From JALZAH01 sp051000755 (GTDB taxonomy: Bacteria; Actinomycetota; Acidimicrobiia; Acidimicrobiales; Palsa-688): a stretch of DNA of 14,816 nucleotides. The notes under the pieces are model-generated. The model had not been told where the DNA came from, searched no databases, and saw only the letters and a list, made by a program, of their open reading frames with translations. The translations under genes and the position numbers were made by a program. The stretch spans positions 1 to 14,816 of the forward strand of contig JBPCNZ010000148.1 in assembly GCA_051000755.1 (NCBI GenBank), read 5' to 3'. Each line of letters begins with the position of its first letter. Within the stretch, counting starts at the first letter, position 1. Below are positions 6,612 to 13,058 of the stretch, piece by piece.

Positions 6612-8147
6612 CAGGTCGGCGAGGGCGGCCCGGAGATCGGCGACGAGGCGGCCGGCCTCCCCGCCCTCACCGGCGGTGCCGTAGAGGTGGAAGTCCGGTC
6701 GCTGCAGGGCGGCCATCACGTCGTGGTCGGCGAACCATGCCCCGTAGGTGCCGTCGGGGTCGCCCAGGTCCCCTCCCGGCCCGACGGTGACCACCCGGCC
6801 GGCGAGCAAAGCGAACCAGGCGGCCACGTCGTCGCCCAGGCGGACGTCCGTTCCGGCCCGGGCCACGAGCCGCCACCCGACCCCGACCGCGTCGTCGAAG
6901 AGGAGCCGGCGGCCCTCGGTGGTGACGTGGCCCTGGATGAACAGCTGACCGCCAGCAGGCGAGCCGGGGTGGACCAAGCCGCCGGAGAGGCCGGGGAGCT
7001 CCGGTGTCGGGGTGAGCACGGCCGGGTCGAAGGCGGCGATCATGGCCCCGTCCCGTTCGGCTGCTCCCTCGGGATCGGGGAGGCAGATGACGTGGCCCAG
7101 CTCCATGGAGAAGTCGGTGACCATCTGCACGTGGGGGAGGCGTTCGCCCTGATAGGTGTCGAGCAGGTCGTCGCCGGCCCCGCCCCCGAGCACCAGGTTC
7201 AGCTTCCAGGCCAGGTTGGCGGCGTCGCCCAGGCCCGAGCACAGGCCCTGGCCCGCGAACGGCGGCATCTGGTGGGCGGCGTCGCCGGCCAGGAGGACCC
7301 GGCCGGTGCGCCACCGCTGGGCGTAGCGGGCCCGGAACGTGTACACGGCGTGGCGTTCGAGGGTGGCGTGATCCGGGGTCACGTCCCACGGGGCCAGGAG
7401 GCGCCAGGCGGCCGCCTCGCCGGTGAGGTCATCGACGTCCTCGGTGGGGAGGCGCATGAACTCCCACCGCCGCCGGCCCGGCCCGCCCGAGACCGCGGTG
7501 GACGGTCGGGCCGGATCGCAGATCTGCACGTTGATGGGATCGAAGACCCGGTCGTCGTGGAGGACGACATCGACGATCAGCCAGTCGTGGGAGAATCCGA
7601 GATCAGAGACCGGCGAGTCGACGAGATGGCGGACGGTGCTGGCTGCGCCGTCGCAGCCGACGACGTACCGGGCCCGGATCTGGCTCCCTTCGCCGCCCCG
7701 CTCCCGCACGTGGATGGTGACCTCCTGGTCGTCCTGGTCGAGACCGGTGACCTCGGCCCCGCGCCGCAGATCGAGGGTGGGGCAGGCCGCCGCCCGCTGC
7801 GCGAGGAGTTCTTCGAGGGCGGGCTGGTGGAACATCGACGACTGGGGCCACCCGGAGAACCCGGGCCCGGACCGCCCGAAGCGGAGCAGGGTCGCGCCCA
7901 GACCGTTGCGCCACTCATAGACATCGCCTGGTTCGGTGATGGCCTCCAGGTCGGCGCCGATGCCGCAGGCCGCCAGGATGCGGCCCGCCTCATGGTCGAA
8001 GTGCACGGCGCGGGGCAACGGGTAGGGGTGGAGCCACCGTTCGAGGACCACGACGCGGCGGCCGGCCTGGGCGGCCAGGACGGCGAGGGTGTTGCCCACG
8101 GGGCCGAAGCCGACGACGGCGACATCGTAGAGGGGGCCGTCGGGCAT
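6606..8147 (-). CDS. FAD-dependent aromatic hydroxylase, MhpA/PheA-like class A flavin monooxygenase
   Basis: The 513-residue flavoprotein would use NAD(P)H and O2 to hydroxylate a phenolic substrate. The FAD Rossmann motif is VVGFGPVGNT (11-20) with the ribose-binding Glu36. The DG motif is YVVGCDGAASTVR (161-173). The GD motif is GRVLLAGDAAHQMPPFAGQG (282-301), followed by CSGLGDAANLAWKL. The C-terminal thioredoxin-like part holds YGAWFADHD and QRPDFHLYG. The best family match by eye is 3-(3-hydroxyphenyl)propionate 2-hydroxylase (MhpA), but no ring-cleavage dioxygenase, hydrolase or other mhp gene is in the window, so the substrate is open; a secondary-metabolite or detoxifying hydroxylase is equally possible. 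GAGGA precedes the ATG by only 3 bases. The gene starts 11 bases after the stop of the upstream transporter, with which it should be co-transcribed. Confidence 0.9.
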   Translation of the reverse strand: MPDGPLYDVAVVGFGPVGNTLAVLAAQAGRRVVVLERWLHPYPLPRAVHFDHEAGRILAACGIGADLEAITEPGDVYEWRNGLGATLLRFGRSGPGFSGWPQSSMFHQPALEELLAQRAAACPTLDLRRGAEVTGLDQDDQEVTIHVRERGGEGSQIRARYVVGCDGAASTVRHLVDSPVSDLGFSHDWLIVDVVLHDDRVFDPINVQICDPARPSTAVSGGPGRRRWEFMRLPTEDVDDLTGEAAAWRLLAPWDVTPDHATLERHAVYTFRARYAQRWRTGRVLLAGDAAHQMPPFAGQGLCSGLGDAANLAWKLNLVLGGGAGDDLLDTYQGERLPHVQMVTDFSMELGHVICLPDPEGAAERDGAMIAAFDPAVLTPTPELPGLSGGLVHPGSPAGGQLFIQGHVTTEGRRLLFDDAVGVGWRLVARAGTDVRLGDDVAAWFALLAGRVVTVGPGGDLGDPDGTYGAWFADHDVMAALQRPDFHLYGTAGEGGEAGRLVADLRAALADLS

Positions 8148-8158
8148 CGATCCTCAGG

Positions 8159-9589
8159 CTAGAGGGGCGCCGCCCCGGTGACGACGGTGCCGGCGGAGGC
8201 GGGGGCGGCGCCGCCCTCCTTGGCCTTGGAGGGGGTCATCCCGAAAGCGGTCACCGCGGCCAGGATGGCCGTCGCCACGCAGACCAGGCGCCCGTGTTCG
8301 AAGGCCTGATAGGCGGCGTGATAGCCGTGGGGCACACCCAGCAGGGCGACGAGCACGCTGACGCCGACGACGCTGCCGATCTGCCGGCTCATGTTGACGA
8401 CGGCGCTGCCCGTGGCGGCCCGGTACGGGGGCAGGTCGGCGGTGGCCGACGACAGGATGGTCGGTAGGGCGAACCCGATGCCGGCGCCGGTGATGAGCTG
8501 GCCGGGCAGCAGCTCGGCCACATAGGCGGGGTGGGCGCCGACGAGGGCCTGGGTGAGGAGCACGCCGGCGGCGAAGACGGCACAGCCGATGGCGGTCGTC
8601 GCCCCCACCCCGATCCGGCGGATGACGGTGCCGGCGACGATGCTGAAGATCGGGACCATGAGGGGGCCCGGGGCGACGGCCAGGCCGGTCTCGATGGCCG
8701 AGAAGTGCCAGACGTCCTGCATCCACAGGATGGACAGGAGGAGGTTGGCGGCGAAGCCGACGGTGAACGCCAGCGAGGTGGCGTTGGACCAGGCGAAGGC
8801 CCGCACCCGAAGGAGGCAGGCTCGATGACCGGCGACGGGTGATGCCCGGATCGCCAGGCGAAGGCCACCAGTCCCGCGGCGCAGACGGCGAAGGAGGCCA
8901 CCGTACGGGTGGTGCCCCAGCCCCAGCCCGATCCCTTGACCAGGCCCAGGGCGAGGGCCCCGATGGCCATGGCCAGCAGGACGCTACCGGCCATGTCGGG
9001 GATGCGGGGATTGACGGCCGGATCCCGGCTGTCGGGGACGAGTTTCACCGTCGCCACCAGGGCCAGCACACCGACGGGGACATTCACCAGAAAGATCAAG
9101 CGCCACGAGCCCGTCACCAGCACCCCGCCCAGGGCGGGACCGACGGCGGCGGCGATGGCTCCGGTGGCGGCCCAGATGCGCACGGCCCGTGCCCGCCCGG
9201 TGGGGGGCGTGGCGGCCAGCAGGAGACCGAGGCTGGTCGGTGTCAGAGCGGCGGCGCCGGCGGCCTGGAGGATCCGGAAGCCGACGAGAGGCCACAGGGA
9301 CGGGCTGGCAGCGCAGGCGGCGCTGGCCCCGGTGAACACGGCCAGGCCGAGGAGGAAGCCGGCCTTGCGCCCGTAGCGGTCGGCCAGCCGGCCCAGGGGG
9401 ATGAGCAGGGCGGCGTAGATGATGGCGTAGCCGTTGAGGATCCAGCTGAGATTCGTGAGGGGGCCGCCCCCGAAATCGTGGCCGATGGCGGTGAAGGCAA
9501 CGTTGACGATGAACAGATCGAGACTGGCCATGAAGGCGGCCAGCGACAGGATGCCCAGCAACCCACGGGGCCCGGGGCGGCGGTGCCAT
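8159..9589 (-). pseudogene. DHA2-type MFS transporter split by a frameshift (pseudogene or sequence error)
   Basis: Two - strand reading frames together make one complete transporter of about 467 residues. The first (from TTG 9561) gives 251 good residues: TM1 with LDLFIVNVAF, motif A LGRLADRYGRK and the motif-C-like GAIAAAVGPALGG. It runs up to SPVIEPASF at 8809 and then turns into Pro/Ser/Arg shadow sequence. The second frame takes over from 8806 with RAFAWSNATSLAFTVGFAANLLLS and carries the remaining membrane segments to the stop at 8159. The shift needs one base added (or two removed) near 8804-8811. The true start may be the ATG at 9589, which follows a GTGACA-N17-CATACT promoter by 7 bases; reaching the transporter frame from there requires a second single-base indel. 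In vivo this is a dead gene unless the breaks are errors. It is the first gene of the operon with the aromatic hydroxylase, so it was probably an aromatic-compound transporter. Confidence 0.85.
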
Positions 9590-9596
9590 AGTGGGT

Positions 9597-9625
9597 AGTA
9601 TGACAGAACTGACCCGCCCTGTCAC
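9597..9625 (-). promoter_or_regulatory. Candidate leaderless promoter of the split transporter/hydroxylase operon
   Basis: On the - strand GTGACA (9625-9620) and CATACT (9602-9597) are 17 bases apart. The next ATG (9589) follows the -10 by 7 bases, which would place it at the 5' end of the transcript. Match quality is moderate; the spacing to the start codon equals that seen at other genes in the window. Confidence 0.4.
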
Positions 9626-9703
9626 GAGGTTCTCGGGCCCTTGACGACGGCCCGCCCGTCTCGCTCTGTGGGACGACTGTCCTGATCATGGGACGAGGGG
9701 ATG

Positions 9704-9709
9704 TACGGT
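9704..9709 (+). promoter_or_regulatory. -10 box for a leaderless start of the 12-TM MFS gene
   Basis: TACGGT fits the TAnnnT actinobacterial -10 pattern and ends 7 bases before the ATG at 9717. There is no Shine-Dalgarno at a usable distance (GAGGGG at 9695-9700 is 16 bases away). No convincing -35 hexamer is seen. Confidence 0.4.
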
Positions 9710-9716
9710 AACGGCC

Positions 9717-10943
9717 ATGCCCGGGACCGCCGAAGCCCCCGCCGCCGGCGACGTCCACCGCTGGCTCATCCTGAGCATCGGGTTGGCCGCCCAGACCGCC
9801 ACCTGCATCTTCCTCTACGGCGTTCCCATGCTCCTACCCGAACTGCGCCGCAGCGAGCACCTGTCGCTCGCCGCCGCCGGTTGGGTGGTGGCCGCACCCA
9901 CCCTGGGCCTGCTCTGCACCCTGATCGCCTGGGGGGCGGCCACCGACCGGTTCGGGGAGCGCAACGTGATGGCGTTGGGCCTGGGCCTGGCCGGCGCCCT
10001 CCTCTTCGGCGCGGCCCTTACCGGTGATGTCATCGGGCGGTCCGTGCTGCTCGGTCTGGCCGGCGCCGCCGGGGCGTCAGTCAATGCCGCCAGTGGCAAG
10101 GTCGTCCTCGGGTGGTTCGCTCCCCACGAGCGGGGCACGGCCATGGGTGCCCGCCAGACGGCCCAGCCCATCGGTGTCGGCATCGCCGCCCTCGTCCTGC
10201 CGGTCGTGGGCGCTGCCGCCGGCATCGGATGGGCCCTCACCGTCCCCGCCTTCGCCTGCCTGGTCGTCGCCGCCCTGGTGGTGGCCTTCGTCGTCGACCC
10301 GCCCCGGACCGCCGCCACTCCTGGCCTGCGGCCCGGATCGCCCTACCGTTCCCCGACCCTGTGGCGGCTGCACGGGGCCAGCACCCTCCTCGTGGTGCCC
10401 CAGTTCGCCATCTCCGTCTTCGCCCTCGAATATCTGGTGTCGCAGCGCCACTGGAGTGCCGGCACGGCCGGGAGCCTGCTGTTCGGCTTCCAGCTGGCCG
10501 GCGCCGCCGGCCGGCTGGCGACCGGGAGGTGGTCCGACCGGGCCGGGAGCCGGCTGGGGCCGATGCGCCTGGTCGCCCTGGCCGCTGCGTTGGCCATGCT
10601 CGGCGTGGCCCTGGGGGACGCCACGGGGTCGGCGCTGGTCGTGGTCGCCCTCGGCTTCGGGGCGGTGGTCACCGTGGCCGACAACGGGCTCGGCTTCACC
10701 GCCGTCGCCGAGCTGGCCGGCTCGGCGTGGGCGGGGCGGGCCCTCGGCGCCCAGAACACGGCCCAGAACATCGCCGCGTCCCTCACCCCGCCGCTCCTCG
10801 GGGCCCTGATCGGGAGCGTCAGCTACGGCGTCGGGTTCGCCGTCGTGGCCGTGTTCCCGCTCCTGGCCATCGGCGTCATGCCGATGGCCGCGGAGGCCGC
10901 TCACAAGGCGTCGACCGCCGAACGGGCGCCCAGCGAGGCGTGA
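9717..10943 (+). CDS. MFS permease, 12 TM
   Basis: The 408-residue polytopic membrane protein has about 12 hydrophobic segments in two halves, joined by a cytoplasmic loop near residues 197-215 (PPRTAATPGLRPGSPYRSPT). The loop after TM2 carries a motif A variant, AWGAATDRFGERN (71-83). The second half repeats it as ATGRWSDRAGSRLGPMR. NTAQNIAASLTPPLLGALI near the C terminus is typical of small-solute permeases of the MFS_1 group. No closer family can be fixed by eye, so uptake or export of a small organic anion is only a possibility. It is divergent from the split DHA2 transporter. The ATG is favoured by the TACGGT box 7 bases upstream. A strong hairpin follows the stop by 7 bases, so it is transcribed alone. 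Confidence 0.9.
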   Translation: MPGTAEAPAAGDVHRWLILSIGLAAQTATCIFLYGVPMLLPELRRSEHLSLAAAGWVVAAPTLGLLCTLIAWGAATDRFGERNVMALGLGLAGALLFGAALTGDVIGRSVLLGLAGAAGASVNAASGKVVLGWFAPHERGTAMGARQTAQPIGVGIAALVLPVVGAAAGIGWALTVPAFACLVVAALVVAFVVDPPRTAATPGLRPGSPYRSPTLWRLHGASTLLVVPQFAISVFALEYLVSQRHWSAGTAGSLLFGFQLAGAAGRLATGRWSDRAGSRLGPMRLVALAAALAMLGVALGDATGSALVVVALGFGAVVTVADNGLGFTAVAELAGSAWAGRALGAQNTAQNIAASLTPPLLGALIGSVSYGVGFAVVAVFPLLAIGVMPMAAEAAHKASTAERAPSEA

Positions 10944-10950
10944 GGTCCGA

Positions 10951-10992
10951 GGGGCCCGAAGGGTCGGTGCCCCCACCGACCTTTCGGGTCCC
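10951..10992 (+). terminator. Strong hairpin terminator after the 12-TM MFS gene
   Basis: Arms at 10951-10969 and 10974-10992 pair over 19 bases with only two G:U wobbles, around a CCCC loop. It begins 7 bases after the stop codon. There is no U-tract, which is common for actinobacterial terminators. Because the stem is nearly symmetric it could also stop transcripts arriving from the convergent VOC gene. Confidence 0.8.
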
Positions 10993-11185
10993 TACCCGTC
11001 ACTCGGACACGATGCTCTCGCCCTCACCGCGACCACCCCGCGGTGGCCTCCTCAGCGTAGGTTCTGGCCGAATTGCGGCCTATAGCGCGTCGGTGCCGTT
11101 TTTGGGGGCTCGTGCGAACTAGTCCGTTTCGGGCGGCCCGCGCTCCGGGGCCGGTCAGCGGGACGCCCGCAGCCGGCGGGGTGGG

Positions 11186-11680
11186 CTAGAGGACGGTGGA
11201 GCCGTACATCTGACCCAGGGAGTCGGCCAGCAGCTCGATGCGGGCACCGTCGGGGTCCCGCAGGTAGATCGACGAACCGCTCTCCAATTGGTACGCCACC
11301 GAGGCATGGTCGAGCTTGGCTCGGAGATGCTCCCAGCGCTCCCGCTCGACGCTGATGGCCAGATGGTGCAGCCCACCGAGGACCTCGGCGTAGGGGCCGA
11401 GGTCGAGGCCGGGGAAATCAAAGAAGGCGATCAGGTTGCCGTGGCCCAGATCGAAGAAGAAGTGGTTGGACCCCCGGTAGTCCCGGTTCTCGAAGATCTC
11501 CGTGAGGGGGAACTCGAGCAGCTCCTGATAGAAGCGGATGGTCCGCTCCACGTCGCTCGACAACAGGGCCACATGGTGCACACCCCGGGCCGAGCTCGCC
11601 GGTCGCTCCCCCCGCGGGTGCAGGTAGGTCCCCTTGAGGCGCTCCCGCTCCGCCTCGATGGTGGCCAGGTCGATGCTCAC
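11186..11680 (-). CDS. VOC-superfamily protein (glyoxalase / extradiol dioxygenase fold)
   Basis: The 164-residue protein has two beta-alpha-beta-beta-beta modules of the vicinal-oxygen-chelate fold. Module 1 opens with GVHHVALLSSDVERTIRFYQELLEF (33-57) and module 2 with GLHHLAISVERERWEHL (103-119). Module 2 ends with IYLRDPDGARIELLAD (138-153). Likely metal ligands are the His of each HH pair (35/36 and 105/106) and Glu149, so a metal-dependent lyase, isomerase or dioxygenase is plausible. The family is widespread in actinobacteria and the substrate is not known. The GTG at 11680 is the start because TACGAT on the same strand (11692-11687) lies 6 bases before it and no Shine-Dalgarno is seen. 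The gene is divergent from the membrane protein gene, with 73 bases between the two starts. Confidence 0.88.
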   Translation of the reverse strand: MSIDLATIEAERERLKGTYLHPRGERPASSARGVHHVALLSSDVERTIRFYQELLEFPLTEIFENRDYRGSNHFFFDLGHGNLIAFFDFPGLDLGPYAEVLGGLHHLAISVERERWEHLRAKLDHASVAYQLESGSSIYLRDPDGARIELLADSLGQMYGSTVL

Positions 11681-11686
11681 GGCTTC

Positions 11687-11692
11687 ATCGTA
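11687..11692 (-). promoter_or_regulatory. -10 box for a leaderless start of the VOC gene
   Basis: TACGAT on the - strand ends 6 bases before the GTG start at 11680 and matches TATAAT at four of six positions. No -35 hexamer is obvious at the usual distance. The geometry predicts transcription starting at or next to the G of the start codon. Confidence 0.45.
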
Positions 11693-11740
11693 GGACGCCG
11701 CCGAGGGGTGGGTGGCGAGGGCCGGCGCAGGTGCAGCCTC

Positions 11741-11746
11741 TACACT
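11741..11746 (+). promoter_or_regulatory. -10 box for a leaderless start of the membrane protein gene
   Basis: TACACT ends 7 bases before the ATG at 11754, matching TATAAT at four of six positions. No ribosome-binding site lies between them. This supports the ATG over the in-frame upstream start at 11712, which would lie before the promoter. Confidence 0.45.
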
Positions 11747-11753
11747 CTGGTCG

Positions 11754-13058
11754 ATGAAGCCCCATCAGGCGGCGGTGGAACGGCCGTCCTCGGGGGGGGC
11801 CCCGAGGGTGACCTCCGGCCCGAAGCGTTGGCCGATAGGAGCCAGATCGCTCGGGTCGGCCCTGGTGATCACCCTGTTCGCCCAAGTGCCGTCGGTCAGC
11901 GTCGTGGCCAAGTACATCCACCACTACCCCGCGCTCGTCAGCACCGCCCTGGTGATCGTCACCGCCCTCGTCCTGGCCGCGGTCATCGAAGGCCTGACCC
12001 GCTCGGGCCGGTTGGCGGGCCTGGCCTCGTCGTGGTGGTTGACCGCCCTTTTCCTCGCCACCCTGGCCCTCTACTCACTGCTCGGCTATCCCCATGAGCA
12101 CGCCCGTCAGGCGCTGAGCTCGGGGAGCACCTCCGATCAGGCCATGCAGCGCACGTGGAATGCCCTCATCCACGGTCGCGACATGTACGCCGTGCATCTG
12201 AGCGGGAACGTCCCGGTCAGCCCCGGGCCCCTGTGGGTCATCCTCAACGGGCCGTTCACCCTGGTCCGCGCCTACGCCTGGATGAATCCGGTGTGGCTGG
12301 GTGTCACCGCCGTCGCTCTGCGCGTCTGGTACCGCCGGGCCGCGGCCGTCAACCTGGGCCTGGCCGTGCTGGTCGTCTCTCCGGGCCTGGCCCGGCTGCT
12401 GGCCGAGGGCCACGACATCCCGGCCCTGGCATGTGCCGCGGTGCTCCTGGTGGCGCTCGCCGATCGTCTGACCCGGGACGCAACCATGGCCGCGGCGACC
12501 GGCGCCGCCGTGCGCCGGGTCGGTCCCGGCGCCATGGTGGTGCTCGGCGGGTGTGCCGCGGTCCTGGCCTCGGCTCGGATCATCTTCCTGTTCGTCCCCG
12601 TCCTGCTGGGCGTGCTGGTGGCTCGACGGGACCGCCGGGGCGCGCTCGGCATCGCCCTCATCGGCCTGCTCGCCGCCGGCGCGGCCAACGGCCTGGCCGC
12701 CGCCGGCGTCGCCCACTACGGGCCGCTCCACCTGTTTCAAAGGGCCGGTCACCGCCAGCCCGTCGCCATCCTGGCCGTCGGCGTGGTTGTCGCGGTCGCC
12801 ATAGGAGTGCTCACCGTCCTGCGCTCGACATCGTCGGGTACCAGTTGGTTCGCCTGGTTCGCCCTGTGCTGGTCGGTACCGCTCCTGTTCATCGGTTTCG
12901 GTGAGCTGGCCGCAGACCCCGGGAACCTCACCGCGTGGGAGGGAGCCAACTACATCCTGGCCGGATCGATCCCGGTCATGGCGGCCCTCCTCGGACGGCT
13001 GAGGACCGCCGACGAGATCCTTCCGCCTGACGCCGAAGCCGTAGGGTCGCGGCCATGA
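11754..13058 (+). CDS. Polytopic membrane protein, GT-C / GT87-like glycosyltransferase candidate
   Basis: The 434-residue membrane protein has a soluble N terminus (about 1-33) and roughly 10-12 hydrophobic segments. After the third segment comes a long polar loop (about 111-158). It contains Asp128 in STSDQAMQRTW, GRDMYAV (141-147) and SPGPLWVILNGPF (156-168). The order Asp, GxDxY and a Pro-Leu-Trp entry into the next helix recalls the first extracytoplasmic loop of GT87/GT-C polyprenyl-phosphate-sugar transferases. EGHDIPALACAAVLLVALA resembles their GQxxxxL helix. On that basis it could add a sugar to an envelope glycan or lipid, but this is a structural guess and a plain uncharacterised membrane protein remains possible. 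Its stop overlaps the zwf start as ATGA, so the two are probably translated together. Confidence 0.75.
   Translation: MKPHQAAVERPSSGGAPRVTSGPKRWPIGARSLGSALVITLFAQVPSVSVVAKYIHHYPALVSTALVIVTALVLAAVIEGLTRSGRLAGLASSWWLTALFLATLALYSLLGYPHEHARQALSSGSTSDQAMQRTWNALIHGRDMYAVHLSGNVPVSPGPLWVILNGPFTLVRAYAWMNPVWLGVTAVALRVWYRRAAAVNLGLAVLVVSPGLARLLAEGHDIPALACAAVLLVALADRLTRDATMAAATGAAVRRVGPGAMVVLGGCAAVLASARIIFLFVPVLLGVLVARRDRRGALGIALIGLLAAGAANGLAAAGVAHYGPLHLFQRAGHRQPVAILAVGVVVAVAIGVLTVLRSTSSGTSWFAWFALCWSVPLLFIGFGELAADPGNLTAWEGANYILAGSIPVMAALLGRLRTADEILPPDAEAVGSRP
13042..13047 (+). promoter_or_regulatory. Possible internal -10 box before zwf
   Basis: TAGGGT lies inside the end of the membrane protein gene and ends 7 bases before the zwf ATG. 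It could give a separate leaderless zwf transcript beside the read-through one. It lacks a clear -35, and by itself a TAnnnT match is weak evidence. Confidence 0.3.

Noticed and set aside
6687..8162. A 491-codon + strand open frame opposite the flavin hydroxylase
   Set aside because: No family features; the hydroxylase on the other strand has all its FAD motifs in order.
9641..9669. TTGACG (9641-9646) as the -35 of the 12-TM MFS gene
   Set aside because: The hexamer 17 bases downstream (CTCTGT) is a poor -10, and the resulting transcript would have no ribosome-binding site at a usable distance; the TACGGT box nearer the start is preferred.
11066..11153. Small inverted repeats between the two convergent genes (GGCCG-N5-CGGCC at 11066-11080; CGGCCC-N8-GGGCCG at 11134-11153) and a T5 run at 11099-11103
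   Set aside because: Short GC-rich stems arise often by chance at this base composition. The T-run does not directly follow a usable stem, so I do not call a terminator, small RNA or promoter here.
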